From Staphylococcus xylosus (lineage in GTDB: Bacteria > Bacillota > Bacilli > Staphylococcales > Staphylococcaceae), in NCBI RefSeq assembly GCF_002732165.1, contig NZ_MRZO01000001.1, positions 248,001-312,000 of the forward strand: a stretch of 64,000 bases of DNA. The letters are read 5' to 3'. The notes under the pieces were generated by a model. That model ran no database searches and was not told the origin of the DNA. It was given only the letters and a program-made list of their open reading frames with translations. Below are positions 32,008 through 43,643 of this stretch, piece by piece. A program made the position numbers and the translations under genes. The number at the start of each line of letters is the position of its first letter. The stretch's first letter is position 1.

Positions 32008-32346
32008 ATGAAACGATTTAGTTATGCTTTTCAGGGTATGTTAGTACTGATAAGAAAAGATCATAAATTTTTATTACATCTTTTATTAGCTTTAATAGTC
32101 ATTATTGCGGGTTTTACTTTTAAAATTAATGAAGTAGAATGGCTTTTTATTATTATATCAATTGGTCTAGTACTCGCGTTTGAGGCGATTAATACTGCCG
32201 TAGAATACGTTGTAGATTTAGTTACCAATGAATATCATGTTTTGGCAAAAAATGCTAAAGATGTTGCTGCCTTTAGTGTTGTGCTTGCTTCTCTCGTCGC
32301 TTTAGTTATAGGACTCATTATTTTTTTACCTTATGTATTTAAATAG
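32008..32346 (+). CDS. dgkA: undecaprenol/diacylglycerol kinase family protein
   Basis: The 112-residue integral membrane protein has three predicted segments and the DgkA signature EAINTAVEYVVDL. It also has KNAKDVAAFSVVLAS. Gram-positive members phosphorylate undecaprenol for cell-wall lipid carrier recycling. It is in the conserved phoH-ybeY-dgkA-cdd-era-recO order. Confidence 0.93.
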   Translation: MKRFSYAFQGMLVLIRKDHKFLLHLLLALIVIIAGFTFKINEVEWLFIIISIGLVLAFEAINTAVEYVVDLVTNEYHVLAKNAKDVAAFSVVLASLVALVIGLIIFLPYVFK

Positions 32347-32432
32347 TAGTGCAATTTCGGAAATTTTGTTTATACTAAAAAGACATAGCAATTAAAATAG
32401 AACAACTTATTATTAAATAGGGGAGATAAACG

Positions 32433-32837
32433 ATGGCTTACCAATCACATTATTTTACAGAAGTAAGAAATGCTCAAGCTAATGCATATGCACCATATAG
32501 TAATTTTAAGGTTGGTGCGTATTTAAAGACTAAAGATGGAAAAACATATTACGGGGCTAATGTAGAAAATGCTGCTTATCCTATGTCTATATGCGCAGAA
32601 AGATCTAGTTTAGTGTCAGCAATTGCGGATGGTTATCGACCGGGAGATTTTGAGTCAATTACTGTTACTGTAGATGCAGATGAACCTTCTTCGCCCTGCG
32701 GTGCTTGTCGACAAGTAATGAAAGAATTATGTGATGATGACATGCCAGTGTATATGACAAATCATCAAGGCGATATGATAGAATCAACAGTAAATGAACT
32801 ACTACCATTAGGGTTTTCAGGAAAGGATTTAAATTAA
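32433..32837 (+). CDS. cdd: cytidine deaminase
   Basis: The 134-residue protein has the zinc motifs CAERSS (with catalytic Glu) and PCGACRQ, and the substrate loop [15 protein letters not shown]. It deaminates cytidine and deoxycytidine for pyrimidine salvage. It follows AGGGGAG and overlaps era by 1 nt (stop TAA and start ATG share an A). Confidence 0.96.
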   Translation: MAYQSHYFTEVRNAQANAYAPYSNFKVGAYLKTKDGKTYYGANVENAAYPMSICAERSSLVSAIADGYRPGDFESITVTVDADEPSSPCGACRQVMKELCDDDMPVYMTNHQGDMIESTVNELLPLGFSGKDLN

Positions 32838-33736
32838 TGACAGAACACAAATCAGGATTTATCTCAATTATAGGTAGACCGAATGTTGGTAAATCAACTT
32901 TTGTAAACCGAGTAATTGGACATAAAATTGCAATAATGTCTGACAAGGCACAAACTACTAGAAACAAAATACAAGGTGTTATGACGCAAGAAGATGCTCA
33001 GATTATCTTTTTGGACACACCGGGTATTCATAAACCAAAACATAAATTAGGCGATTACATGATGCGTGTGGCTACAAATACACTATCTGAAATTGATGCT
33101 ATTATGTTCATGGTAAATGTTAATGAAGATATCGGTCGTGGTGACGAGTATATTATGGAAATGCTCAAAACTATTAAAACACCAATATTCTTAGTATTGA
33201 ATAAAATTGATTTAGTACACCCAGACGAATTGATGCCACGAATCGAAAAATACAAGCGATATTTGGATTTCACTGAAATTGTTCCAATTTCAGCTTTAGA
33301 AGGTCACAATGTTGACCATTTTATCAATGTACTAAAATCTTATTTACCAGAGGGTCCTAAATATTATCCAGACGATCAAATATCTGACCATCCAGAACAA
33401 TTTGTAGTTGGTGAACTTATACGCGAAAAGATTCTACATTTGACTAGTGAGGAAATACCTCATGCCATCGGGGTTAATGTTGATCGCATGGTTAAAGAAG
33501 ATGAAGATAGAGTGAGAATTGAAGCTACGATTTTCGTAGAAAGAGATTCTCAAAAAGGTATTGTGATTGGAAAAGGCGGTAAAAAATTAAAAGAAGTTGG
33601 AAAACGTGCCCGTCTTGATATAGAACGTTTACTTGGCTCTAAAGTTTATTTGGAACTATGGGTAAAAGTTCAAAAAGACTGGCGTAATAAAGTGAACTTC
33701 ATACGTCAAATGGGTTATTTAGAAGATCGAGATTAA
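32837..33736 (+). CDS. era: GTPase Era
   Basis: The 299-residue protein has G1 [11 protein letters not shown]3 DTPGIHKP, G4 NKID and a C-terminal KH domain with [23 protein letters not shown]. It binds the 16S rRNA 3' end in 30S assembly. It overlaps cdd by 1 nt and is followed by recO after 33 nt. Confidence 0.97.
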   Translation: MTEHKSGFISIIGRPNVGKSTFVNRVIGHKIAIMSDKAQTTRNKIQGVMTQEDAQIIFLDTPGIHKPKHKLGDYMMRVATNTLSEIDAIMFMVNVNEDIGRGDEYIMEMLKTIKTPIFLVLNKIDLVHPDELMPRIEKYKRYLDFTEIVPISALEGHNVDHFINVLKSYLPEGPKYYPDDQISDHPEQFVVGELIREKILHLTSEEIPHAIGVNVDRMVKEDEDRVRIEATIFVERDSQKGIVIGKGGKKLKEVGKRARLDIERLLGSKVYLELWVKVQKDWRNKVNFIRQMGYLEDRD

Positions 33737-33769
33737 GGCGAAGAATTTTTCGGAAGTCGGTGAGCTATT

Positions 33770-34528
33770 ATGTTGATCAAACAAAAAGGTATAATCATTA
33801 AAACAGTTGATTATGGCGAATCCGATAAAATTATAACAATTTTGAATGAATATGGCGCAAAAGTACCTTTAATGGTAAGACGAGCTAAAAAGAGTAAGAG
33901 TGGTTTACAAGCCAACACGCAATTATTTGTGTATGGCTTGTTTATTTATTCTAAGTGGAAAGGCATGGGGACATTAAGCTCCGTCGATGTGATTGAACAA
34001 AATTATCACCTTCGTTTAGATATTTACGAAAGTAGTTTTGCTAGTTTATGTGCTGAAACAATTGATCGTTCACTTGAAGCAGATGAAGTTTCTAAATATA
34101 GTTATGACCTTTTACATTTTGTCTTGGACAAAATAAAAGATGGTGTTTCAGCTCAACTGATGTCTGTAGTTGTCTTGCTAAAATGTATGAATCGTTTCGG
34201 GTTTAATGCTATATTTGACAAGTGTGCAGTTACTGGCAATGATGATCAATCCAAATTAATAGCATATAGTTTTAAGCATGATGGTGCTATTTCTGAAGTT
34301 GTTAAATATCAAGATCCACATGCACTAGTTTTATCTAATAAAACGCTTTATTTGCTAGATATTCTTCAAAAATTACCAATTAATCAAATGAGTTCCCTTA
34401 GTATTCATGCTGATGTTGTCAATGAGATGTCTGAATTAATGATACTATTATATAAAGAATATGTGGGAATGTATTTTAAAAGTCAGAAACTAATCAATCA
34501 ATTACATAGATTAGATAATTTATCTTGA
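33770..34528 (+). CDS. recO: DNA repair protein RecO
   Basis: The 252-residue protein has an N-terminal OB fold beginning [22 protein letters not shown]. Its helical C-terminal domain carries the cysteines CLK-type/CAVTGND region. It loads RecA onto SSB-coated DNA with RecR. It uses the ATG at 33770 with GGTGAG upstream. Last gene of the phoH-era string; a long hairpin follows. Confidence 0.94.
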   Translation: MLIKQKGIIIKTVDYGESDKIITILNEYGAKVPLMVRRAKKSKSGLQANTQLFVYGLFIYSKWKGMGTLSSVDVIEQNYHLRLDIYESSFASLCAETIDRSLEADEVSKYSYDLLHFVLDKIKDGVSAQLMSVVVLLKCMNRFGFNAIFDKCAVTGNDDQSKLIAYSFKHDGAISEVVKYQDPHALVLSNKTLYLLDILQKLPINQMSSLSIHADVVNEMSELMILLYKEYVGMYFKSQKLINQLHRLDNLS

Positions 34529-34601
34529 CTGAGTCATATAAACATTGGCTTTTATCAATTTCTGTATAAAATCAACTGAATAAACACATGATAAATTAGA
34601 T

Positions 34602-34656
34602 AAAAATGCACTTCTAATATAAGATACAAAAATCTTATTGTTAGGGTGTATTTTTT
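34602..34656 (+). terminator. recO terminator
   Basis: Arms AAAATGCAC..CTAA..TAAGAT and ATCTTA..TTAG..GTGTATTTT pair with small internal loops and run into T residues. A-rich sequence on the other side makes it possibly bidirectional. Confidence 0.7.
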
Positions 34657-34659
34657 ATT

Positions 34660-35059
34660 TTTAAGTATAGTCCATTTAAACAGCCCCCAAAACGCTATAT
34701 TCTTTACTAAATGATATATACTCAAATATATGAAAAGTCTTGCTTTTAATAAACTATAATTATATTATGTAAACCTAAAATATAGTTGAATAAGATCAAA
34801 AACAGATTATAGGGATTGTTGAAATTGATATAGAATCTTCAATCTCATGATACTTTACTAGAAAATTTCGGTGTTTAAGGGGGGATAAAGCCGTATAAAT
34901 TACAAAAAGTTAAATTATAGATATTGAATCTAACTTCTATTATCTGTGAAAACAATTAAAAGAGAGTAGTGGTATAACATAATACATTAAATGTTCACCA
35001 ATTTAGTAAAATCATTACACAAAAATCTCTTGTATGAATACTCAAGTGTAAATAAATAA
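34660..35059. other. 400-bp gene-free island between two terminators
   Basis: No reading frame with a ribosome binding site is seen. The island holds a G6 run (34879-34884; C6 on the other strand). It also has a promoter-like pair on the + strand (TTGCTT at 34740-34745, 17 nt, TATTAT at 34763-34768). A transcript from there would end at the hairpin at 35060-35097, giving an RNA of about 300 nt. A small RNA is possible but not shown. Confidence 0.35.
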
Positions 35060-35097
35060 AAATAAACCAAACGCTATATTTAACGTTTGGTTTATTT
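35060..35097. terminator. glyS terminator (bidirectional)
   Basis: Perfect 14-bp arms AAATAAACCAAACG and CGTTTGGTTTATTT around a 10-nt loop, 26 nt past the glyS stop. Confidence 0.88.
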
Positions 35098-35122
35098 ATA
35101 AGTAATATTAACTTTAACTAAA

Positions 35123-36514
35123 TTAGAATTTAACTTTTTCAGTTAAGAAAGCATTTAGTTCTGTGATTGGCATACGAACTTGTTCCATAGTGTCACGATC
35201 ACGTACAGTTACTTGTTTATCTTCTAAAGAATCAAAGTCAAAAGTAATACAATATGGTGTACCGATTTCATCTTGACGACGATAACGTTTACCAATTGAT
35301 TGTGACTCATCGAAGTCTATAGAGAAGTTAGCACTCAATTCTTCAAATACTTTAATCGCGTCACCAGATAGCTTTTTGCTCAATGGTAATACTGCTGCTT
35401 TATATGGAGCAAGCGCAGGGTGGAAGTGTAATACAGTTCTAGAATCTTTACTACCTTCAACGCCTTCTTCATCATAAGCGTCACATAAGAATGCTAATGT
35501 GACACGATCAGCACCTAATGAAGGTTCGATACAGTAAGGGATATATTTTTCACCTGTTTCTTGATCGTGATATTGGAAATCTTCACCTGAGTGTTCGCTA
35601 TGTTGTTTTAAGTCGAAATCAGTACGGCTAGCGATACCCCATAGCTCACCCCAACCAAATGGGAAGCGATACTCAATGTCAGTAGTTGCATTTGAATAGT
35701 GAGAAAGCTCGTCAGCATCATGGTCACGTAAGCGAGTAGCTTCTTCGCTTAAGTTTAAATCTTTTAGCCATTGGCTTGCGAATGTTTTCCAATAATTTTG
35801 CCATTCTATTTCTTCACCTGGTTTACAGAAGAATTCTAGTTCCATTTGTTCGAATTCACGTGTTCTGAAAATGAAGTTACCTGGAGTAATTTCATTACGG
35901 AATGACTTACCTACTTGACCAATACCAAATGGTAATTTTTTACGCATTGTACGTTGTACATTTTTATAGTTTACGAAAATACCTTGTGCAGTTTCAGGAC
36001 GTAAGAAAAGTTCATTTGTAGAATCCTCAGTTACACCTTGGAAAGTTTTGAACATTAAATTAAATTGACGAATATCAGTCCAGTTTGCTGTTCCACTCAC
36101 GGGACAAACGATACCTTCTTCATCAATGATGCGTTTCATTTCATCGAAGCTTAAACCATCAGCAACAAAATTTTCATCGCCTTTTTCATTTGCCATGTAA
36201 TCCTCGATAATTTTATCAGCACGATAGCGAATTTTACTATCTTTGTTATCGATCATAGGGTCGTTAAAGTTACCAAGGTGACCAGATGCTTCCCATGTTT
36301 TAGGGTTCATTAAAATTGCAGCATCAATACCCACGTTATATGGAGATTGAGTAATGAATTTTTGCCACCAAGCTTTTTTAACGTTATTTTTTAATTCTAC
36401 TCCAAGTGGACCGTAATCCCATGTATTTGATAAACCACCATAAATATCACTACCAGGGAACACAAATCCTCTATGTTTCGCTAATGAAACAATTGTTTCC
36501 ATATCTTTTGCCAT
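35123..36514 (-). CDS. glyS: glycyl-tRNA synthetase (single-chain class II)
   Basis: The - strand ATG at 36514 ([21 protein letters not shown]) follows AAGGAG by 10 nt. The open frame extends 14 codons further into the leader terminator, which is not coding. The 463-residue enzyme has class II motif 2 ([25 protein letters not shown]) and motif 3 ([13 protein letters not shown]). It has the C-terminal anticodon-binding domain ([12 protein letters not shown]). This is the single-chain type, not the alpha2-beta2 type. It is controlled by the T-box leader directly upstream. Confidence 0.97.
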   Translation of the reverse strand: MAKDMETIVSLAKHRGFVFPGSDIYGGLSNTWDYGPLGVELKNNVKKAWWQKFITQSPYNVGIDAAILMNPKTWEASGHLGNFNDPMIDNKDSKIRYRADKIIEDYMANEKGDENFVADGLSFDEMKRIIDEEGIVCPVSGTANWTDIRQFNLMFKTFQGVTEDSTNELFLRPETAQGIFVNYKNVQRTMRKKLPFGIGQVGKSFRNEITPGNFIFRTREFEQMELEFFCKPGEEIEWQNYWKTFASQWLKDLNLSEEATRLRDHDADELSHYSNATTDIEYRFPFGWGELWGIASRTDFDLKQHSEHSGEDFQYHDQETGEKYIPYCIEPSLGADRVTLAFLCDAYDEEGVEGSKDSRTVLHFHPALAPYKAAVLPLSKKLSGDAIKVFEELSANFSIDFDESQSIGKRYRRQDEIGTPYCITFDFDSLEDKQVTVRDRDTMEQVRMPITELNAFLTEKVKF

Positions 36515-36540
36515 AAAAAATACACTCCTTTTTAACATAA

Positions 36541-36780
36541 AAACGTCCCAAGACACAGAAAAAAATAAACTTTATCCGTGCCTTGGGACGAGTTAATCAT
36601 TTTTAATCACATATTTGTAATATGTGTTTGTTTACTGAATTTTTGTTAACCCGCGGTTCCACCCAAGTTAGTGTGAACACTCGCTTTTACAAATCATTTA
36701 GTTGTAGCCATTAATCTTTGTTAAGCTTTCACTATCCTTAACTCGCTTTAAATCTAATTTTAATGTATTGATGCTTTATA
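36541..36780 (-). promoter_or_regulatory. glycine T-box leader of glyS
   Basis: On the - strand the T-box consensus GGGTGGAACCGCGG (complement of 36651-36664) lies upstream of a strong terminator with arms CGTCCCAAGGCACGG and CTGTGTCTTGGGACG plus TTTTT (36538-36592). Uncharged tRNA-Gly would stabilise the antiterminator and switch glyS on. A GGC triplet (complement of 36707-36709) in the stem I region is a candidate specifier. The T-box call is firm; the specifier position is tentative. Confidence 0.92.
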
Positions 36781-36799
36781 AGCAAGTAAATATATGTAT

Positions 36800-36828
36800 T
36801 TGTAGCAATTTAAGATTCAATGTATAAT
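36800..36828 (+). promoter_or_regulatory. ccpN promoter
   Basis: TTGTAG, 17 nt, TATAAT. The expected start point near 36835 leaves a leader of only about 15 nt before the GTG start of ccpN. Confidence 0.65.
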
Positions 36829-36848
36829 TAAATAAATTGATTAAAGGG

Positions 36849-37481
36849 GTGAGCGTTATAGAACTAAGTAAAAGGCAACAACAAATCGTTGAAATTGTGA
36901 AGAATAATGGCCCGATTACTGGTGAACATATAGCTGAACGGCTGAGTTTAACACGCGCGACTTTAAGACCCGATTTAGCTATTTTAACAATGTCTGGTAT
37001 TTTAGAAGCTAGACCACGCGTTGGTTACTATTATTCTGGGAAACCAAAAAATAAATTAATAGCCGATGAACTAAAACAATATGTAGTTAAAGATTATGCT
37101 TCTCACCCAGTAGTAGTGAAAAGTGAGATGACTGTATATGATGCGATATGTACTATATTTTTAGAAGACGTTAGTACACTTTTTGTAATTAACAGTAACG
37201 GTGATTTTATGGGGGTTTGTTCACGTAAAGATTTATTGAGAGCATCAATGATCGGGGAAGATATACATACGATGCCCGTGAATATCATCATGACACGCAT
37301 GCCTAATTTAAGTTTCGTTTTAGAAGACGAAAGAGTAATATATGCAGCTAATCTCATGATTGAAAAAGAAATCGATTCTTTACCTATTGTGGTTAAAAAG
37401 GAAAATGGAAAATATGAAGTTAAAGGTCGTATTTCTAAAACAACGATAACTAAAATCTTTGTATCATTATTAAATGAATAG
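36849..37481 (+). CDS. ccpN: CcpN-type gluconeogenesis repressor (HTH plus CBS domains)
   Basis: The protein has an N-terminal helix-turn-helix (LSKRQQQIVEIVKNNGPITG, SLTRATLRPDLAIL) and two CBS domains (from about residue 75). In Bacillus CcpN represses gluconeogenic genes such as gapB and pckA in response to energy state. The start is uncertain. GTG 36849 gives 210 residues (MSVIELSKRQ), but the AAAGGGG ribosome site touches it. An in-frame TTG lies at 36837 and an ATA at 36858, which sits at ideal spacing. yqfL follows after 13 nt. Confidence 0.88.
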   Translation: MSVIELSKRQQQIVEIVKNNGPITGEHIAERLSLTRATLRPDLAILTMSGILEARPRVGYYYSGKPKNKLIADELKQYVVKDYASHPVVVKSEMTVYDAICTIFLEDVSTLFVINSNGDFMGVCSRKDLLRASMIGEDIHTMPVNIIMTRMPNLSFVLEDERVIYAANLMIEKEIDSLPIVVKKENGKYEVKGRISKTTITKIFVSLLNE

Positions 37482-37494
37482 GTGGTATTAATTA

Positions 37495-38316
37495 ATGGAA
37501 AATATTAGAATAATAGTCGCATCTGACTCAGTAGGTGAAACCGCAGAACTAGTAGCAAGAGCCTGTATTTCACAATTTAATCCGAATCAATGTGACAGTG
37601 AAATCAGCAGATATCCTTACATTGAAGCACTAGAAAACGTAGATGAAGTAATTTCTGTTGCGAAAGATACTGAAGCAATTGTGGTTTATACACTAGTTAA
37701 ACCAGAAATAAGAAAATATATGGAAGCAAAAATTAGTGAATTTGATATTAAATCTGTAGATATCATGGGACCATTAATGAATATTTTATTAGATAAAATT
37801 GATGAACAGCCATATTTTGAACCAGGACTTGTCCATCAATTAGATGAAGCCTATTTCAAAAAGATTGATGCAATTGAATTTGCAGTTAAATATGATGATG
37901 GTAAAGATCCGAAAGGTTTATCAAAAGCAGATATTGTCTTATTGGGGATTTCAAGAACTTCAAAAACCCCATTATCTCAATACCTTGCACATAAAAGTTA
38001 TAAGGTTATGAACATTCCAATTGTTCCAGAGGTTACACCACCAGACGATTTATTTAATATTGATTCATCTAAATGTATAGCTTTAAAAATAAGCGAAGAA
38101 AAATTGAATAAAATTCGTAAAGAACGTCTGAAGCAGCTTGGGTTAGGGGACAGTGCTAGATATGCTACGGAACAGCGTATTGAAGAAGAGTTAAATTATT
38201 TCCATGATTTAGTTGAAAGAATCGGCTGTCCGGTAATTGATGTTTCTGATAAAGCGATTGAAGAAACTGCAAATGATATTATTAGTATTATAGAGCAAAA
38301 TAGTTTCAAAAAATAA
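37495..38316 (+). CDS. yqfL: pyruvate, phosphate dikinase regulatory kinase/phosphotransferase family
   Basis: The 273-residue protein has the DUF299 P-loop-like [17 protein letters not shown] at about residues 151-167 and the N-terminal [10 protein letters not shown]. Homologues phosphorylate and dephosphorylate PPDK or PEP synthase using ADP. In Bacillus the YqfL gene is next to ccpN and modulates CcpN. The same arrangement here, 13 nt apart, suggests the same regulatory pair. Confidence 0.9.
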   Translation: MENIRIIVASDSVGETAELVARACISQFNPNQCDSEISRYPYIEALENVDEVISVAKDTEAIVVYTLVKPEIRKYMEAKISEFDIKSVDIMGPLMNILLDKIDEQPYFEPGLVHQLDEAYFKKIDAIEFAVKYDDGKDPKGLSKADIVLLGISRTSKTPLSQYLAHKSYKVMNIPIVPEVTPPDDLFNIDSSKCIALKISEEKLNKIRKERLKQLGLGDSARYATEQRIEEELNYFHDLVERIGCPVIDVSDKAIEETANDIISIIEQNSFKK

Positions 38317-38362
38317 ATAAAACATTTATAATAGTGTAACTAATGTTTAATAGGTGATTATT

Positions 38363-40147
38363 TTGCGAATCGAACAATCTACAATAAATGAAATAAAAGA
38401 AAAAACTGATATACTTGACTTGGTTAGTGAGTATGTGAAGTTAGAGAAAAGAGGACGCAATTATATAGGTTTGTGTCCTTTTCATGATGAAAAGACTCCG
38501 TCCTTTACCGTGTCAGAAGATAAGCAAATTTGTCACTGTTTCGGTTGTAAAAAAGGGGGCAATGTTTTTCAATTCACGCAAGAAATAAAAGATATTTCCT
38601 TTACTGATGCTGTTAAAGAATTAGGAGAACGTGTTGATATTAAAGTTGAAACAGAATCTTCAAATTCAAATCAAGAGGTTTCACATCAAGTTGCATCAGA
38701 CGATTTGAAAATGATTGAAATGCATGAATTAATGCAAGAATATTATCATTATGCTCTGAAAAAAACAGTTGAAGGCGAAGCAGCATTGAATTATTTGAAA
38801 GAACGAGGTTTTACTGATGCGCTAATCGATGCGAGAAAAATTGGCTATGCGCCAAACAATTCACATTTTTGTCATGATTTTTTAAAGAAAAAAGGATATG
38901 ATATTCAATTAGCATATGAAGCTGGGTTGTTATCTCGAAATGAGGAAAATTTTAGTTACTATGACCGTTTTAGAGATCGTATTATGTTCCCGTTAACTAA
39001 CGCGCAAGGAAGAACTGTTGGTTATTCTGGTAGAACGTATACAAACCAAGAACCAAAGTATTTAAATAGTCCGGAGACACCAATATTTCAGAAGCGTAGA
39101 TTACTATATAACGTTGATTACGCTAGAAAATCTATCAGAAAAACTGATGAATTAATTTTATTAGAGGGCTTTATGGACGTGATTAAAGCGGACCAAGCTG
39201 GACTTAAACAAGTTGTTGCTAGCATGGGAACACAAATATCACAAGAGCATGTAGCATTTATTAAAAAGTTAACGACTAATGTTACTTTGATGTTTGATGG
39301 AGATTACGCAGGTACGGAAGCTACATTAAAAACTGGACAAATGCTGCTACAACAAGGTTTTAATGTATTTGTAGTGCAATTACCTAAAGACATGGACCCC
39401 GATGAATATATCGGGAAGCATGGAGTGGAAGCCTTCAATTACTATGTAGAACATGAGAAAAAATCATTCATTATTTATAAAGTGCATACGCATCAAGATG
39501 AAATTGAAAATAACGATTTATCATATGAACGGTATTTAAAGGAAATCACCAACGATATTTCTTATATGAGTTCAACTATTTTACGGAAAAAGATATTGCA
39601 AGAAGTTTCGGAATTGTTTAAAGTTAGCTTGGATAGTCTAAATAATATAGTAGGACAGCAACAAGATTACTATCAACCCCAAGAGTATCGAGTGCCTTCT
39701 GTGCCACAATTTAATAATTTAAATAAGAATGAGAAGGCAGAACGTGCTTTGCTTAAACATTTTATGAATGATAAAGACACATTTTTAAATTATCATAAAT
39801 TACTTCAGTTAGAAGACTTTACAAATGAATATTTTAAGCGTATATTTAATGTTTTACACGAGTTTTACTCTGAAAATGATACGTTTAATATTAGTGATGT
39901 ATTACAGTACATTGATTCCAATGAAATTAAAGAAGCATTTATATCATTAGATAACTATTTGATAAATGAAGAACCTTTTGAACATGAAATTGATGACTAT
40001 ATAAATACACTGACAACTAATAGAAATGAAGAAACTATTGAATCACTTAATCAAAAGCTTCGAGAAGCGTCGAGATTGGGTGATTTAGAACTGCAAAAAT
40101 ATTATTTAGAAAAAATTGTAACTCATAATAAAAGTAGAATGAATTGA
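38363..40147 (+). CDS. dnaG: DNA primase
   Basis: I prefer the TTG at 38363 ([17 protein letters not shown] after the start), behind TAGGTGA; the longer frame begins inside that site. The 594-residue protein has the zinc-binding domain CPFHDEK...[10 protein letters not shown], then the TOPRIM core with LLEGFMDVI and [10 protein letters not shown]. The C-terminal helicase-interaction domain follows. It makes RNA primers for replication. sigA follows 130 nt later. Confidence 0.96.
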   Translation: MRIEQSTINEIKEKTDILDLVSEYVKLEKRGRNYIGLCPFHDEKTPSFTVSEDKQICHCFGCKKGGNVFQFTQEIKDISFTDAVKELGERVDIKVETESSNSNQEVSHQVASDDLKMIEMHELMQEYYHYALKKTVEGEAALNYLKERGFTDALIDARKIGYAPNNSHFCHDFLKKKGYDIQLAYEAGLLSRNEENFSYYDRFRDRIMFPLTNAQGRTVGYSGRTYTNQEPKYLNSPETPIFQKRRLLYNVDYARKSIRKTDELILLEGFMDVIKADQAGLKQVVASMGTQISQEHVAFIKKLTTNVTLMFDGDYAGTEATLKTGQMLLQQGFNVFVVQLPKDMDPDEYIGKHGVEAFNYYVEHEKKSFIIYKVHTHQDEIENNDLSYERYLKEITNDISYMSSTILRKKILQEVSELFKVSLDSLNNIVGQQQDYYQPQEYRVPSVPQFNNLNKNEKAERALLKHFMNDKDTFLNYHKLLQLEDFTNEYFKRIFNVLHEFYSENDTFNISDVLQYIDSNEIKEAFISLDNYLINEEPFEHEIDDYINTLTTNRNEETIESLNQKLREASRLGDLELQKYYLEKIVTHNKSRMN

Positions 40148-40253
40148 AAAATATGTATTTGTCTGTATGTTTATAACACTTAATGTGTATACGATACAAT
40201 GTTTTGAGTAGATTTTACTAATTTTATCTATAAAATTTTTTGATATCAAGTAG

Positions 40254-41384
<1,131 letters not shown>

Positions 41385-41506
41385 TTTTTAGTGCTTGAGA
41401 CACCAAATATCCCTTAAATAAGCGGTGATGTGTCTCTATGTACAATTGCTGACGAAAGTGTACGATATGCTATTTAATAGCTTTAAAAACAAGTGAGTGA
41501 TACAGG

Positions 41507-41554
41507 GAGCGGGAATGCGAGATCAAATTGAAAATTTTGATTTCTCTTCCGCTC
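41507..41554 (+). terminator. terminator between sigA and trmK
   Basis: Long hairpin with arms starting GAGCGGGAA and ending TTCCGCTC (some mismatches), followed by TTTTTT. A smaller GAGACAC/GTGTCTC hairpin lies before it at about 41397-41438. Confidence 0.8.
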
Positions 41555-41585
41555 TTTTTTTACATATTGAAAGAGGAGCACTTTT

Positions 41586-42263
41586 ATGATTCCATTAAAT
41601 CAAAGATTAAAGAGAGTAAGTAATTATATTAAAGGAGATTATTTAGCAGATATTGGTTCAGATCATGCTTATCTGCCTATTTTTGCTATAGAAAACAAAT
41701 TAACAAAAAAAGCAATTGCAGGCGAGGTCATTAAAGGACCTTTTGATGCTTCTAAACGAAATGTGAGTGAACATCAACTCAGTCAGCATATCGATGTACG
41801 ACTAGGCGATGGGTTAACTGTTATACAAGATGGAGATGCTATAACATCAATTACAGTATGTGGTATGGGGGGACCTCTCATAGCTAAAATTATTAGTGAT
41901 GGTGCCAATAAATTGTTTAATAAACCAAGATTGGTGTTACAAAGTAATATACAGTCAAGTGCCATTAGAATTAAGCTTACAGAATTAAATTATTGCATAA
42001 TAGCTGAAGAAATCATGGAAGAAAAGGGACATATCTATGAAATTATTGTTGCTGAGTACTGCGAAAAAAAATCATCCATGTCTCAAATAGAATTGAAATT
42101 TGGCCCTGAATTAGTTAAAGATAAAAATGATTTATTTAACAAGAAATGGCAACGCGAAAAAGAAGCATTATTAAAGATAAAAAATAATTTAAACCCTAAA
42201 ACACATGCTAAACGTTTAGATGAAATTAATCATGAGTTGGATCTAATTAACGAGGTGTTATAA
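41586..42263 (+). CDS. trmK: tRNA (adenine(22)-N(1))-methyltransferase TrmK
   Basis: The 225-residue protein starts with LNQRLKRVSNYI and has the SAM-binding LADIGSDHAYLPIFAIE. Its catalytic-region CGMGGPLIAKII and a C-terminal coiled coil (residues 165-222) follow. It methylates A22 of tRNA. It follows GAGGAG and abuts the Nif3-like gene with no gap, the standard Firmicute pairing. Confidence 0.94.
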   Translation: MIPLNQRLKRVSNYIKGDYLADIGSDHAYLPIFAIENKLTKKAIAGEVIKGPFDASKRNVSEHQLSQHIDVRLGDGLTVIQDGDAITSITVCGMGGPLIAKIISDGANKLFNKPRLVLQSNIQSSAIRIKLTELNYCIIAEEIMEEKGHIYEIIVAEYCEKKSSMSQIELKFGPELVKDKNDLFNKKWQREKEALLKIKNNLNPKTHAKRLDEINHELDLINEVL

Positions 42264-43367
42264 ATGACTATAGATGAACTATTAAAAACTATTAATACAC
42301 ACGTACCTTTCAATACAGCGGAATCATGGGATAACGTAGGTTTATTAATTGGTGATAAAGCTAACAAAGTAACAGGAATATTGACAGCACTCGATTGTAC
42401 TGAAGAGGTCGTTGATGAAGCATTAAATAAAGGCTATAATACAATTATTTGTCATCATCCTCTCATTTTTAAAGGGATAAAAAATATTACTCAACAAGAA
42501 GGATACGGGCTAATCATACGTAAACTAATCAAGCATGATGTTAACCTTATTGCATTACACACTAATTTGGATGTATATCCAAAAGGTGTGAACTCGATGC
42601 TGTCCGATAAACTAGGTTTAGAGAAGCAACAGATTTTAAACCCTGAAATTATACCTTATTACAAAGTGCAAGTATTTATTCCAGAAGAAAACTTAAACGA
42701 TTTTAAAGATGTATTAAGCGAAGCAGGCGTTGCTCAAGAGGGAGATTATCGATACTGCTTTTTCGAAAGCCCAGGCATAGGCCAATTTAAACCGGTAGAT
42801 AATGCAGATCCACATATTGGTGAAAAAGGTCAAATTTCTCACGTGCAAGAATATAAATTAGAATTTATGATCGACCATACGCAAAAAACTTTAACGCAAG
42901 ACTTAATAATACAACATCATCCATACGAAACACCGGTTTATGATTTTATAGAATTAACAAAACAAGCAAATTATGGTTTAGGCATGATAGGCAAACTTAA
43001 TGAAGTTATGACAGTGGAAAAATTTGTGAGCCATGTTAAAGAACGATTAAAAATGCCAAGCGTACGTTTCTCTGGCGATTTCAATGCAAACATTGAAACA
43101 GTAGCTATTGTCGGTGGGTCAGGTATTGGATTTGAGTATACAGCTAGTCACAAAGGTGCCGACATCTTTGTGACTGGGGATATTAAACACCATGACGCAT
43201 TAGACGCTAAAATCGCAGGTGTTAATTTATTAGATATTAACCACTACAGTGAATATGTAATGAGAGAAGGATTGTGCCAACTTTTAGAAGATTGGCTGAA
43301 TGAAGATGACAAAATATTTAATATTGAAGCATCTGAGATAAACACAGACCCATTTGAATACTTGTAA
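42264..43367 (+). CDS. Nif3-like dinuclear metal-centre hexameric protein (YqfO)
   Basis: The 367-residue protein has the Nif3 core split by a PII-like insert domain (about residues 128-235, KVQVFIPEENLNDFKDVL). Metal ligands are visible in ICHHPLIFKG (His pair), ALHTNLD and DINHYSEY near the end. GTP cyclohydrolase-type labels for this family are not well supported. It follows trmK with no gap. Confidence 0.9.
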   Translation: MTIDELLKTINTHVPFNTAESWDNVGLLIGDKANKVTGILTALDCTEEVVDEALNKGYNTIICHHPLIFKGIKNITQQEGYGLIIRKLIKHDVNLIALHTNLDVYPKGVNSMLSDKLGLEKQQILNPEIIPYYKVQVFIPEENLNDFKDVLSEAGVAQEGDYRYCFFESPGIGQFKPVDNADPHIGEKGQISHVQEYKLEFMIDHTQKTLTQDLIIQHHPYETPVYDFIELTKQANYGLGMIGKLNEVMTVEKFVSHVKERLKMPSVRFSGDFNANIETVAIVGGSGIGFEYTASHKGADIFVTGDIKHHDALDAKIAGVNLLDINHYSEYVMREGLCQLLEDWLNEDDKIFNIEASEINTDPFEYL

Positions 43368-43378
43368 CAACATTTTGT

Positions 43379-43405
43379 GGCTGAGGCATAAACAATGCTT
43401 CAGCC
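43379..43405 (+). repeat. hairpin after the Nif3-like gene
   Basis: GGCTGAGGCAT and ATGCTTCAGCC pair over 11 bp (one G-T pair) with a 5-nt loop, with no U tail. Its TGAGGCA core resembles the CGAGACA core of the hairpin at 53777-53804, also placed just after a gene. They may be members of a dispersed intergenic palindrome family. Confidence 0.5.
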
Positions 43406-43583
43406 GTTAATATGAAATATTGCATAACAATTAAGATACAATTAACCTTTGACAATCAGAATATATTATAGTTAACATTCTCAGAGTGAGTCATTAAAAT
43501 ACTGCTATAAGTTTATATTGACACTGTTAAGCACAAATATTTTATAGCAATAATTACCTATTTAACTTGATATAATAATTTAG

Positions 43584-43612
43584 TTCAAAATTGTACAGTA
43601 ATGCTTTATAAT
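43584..43612 (+). promoter_or_regulatory. cshB promoter
   Basis: TTCAAA, 17 nt, TATAAT, ending 31 nt before the cshB start. Confidence 0.65.
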
Positions 43613-43643
43613 AGATAAGATGAAGATTTAAGGAGGCCAAGAC

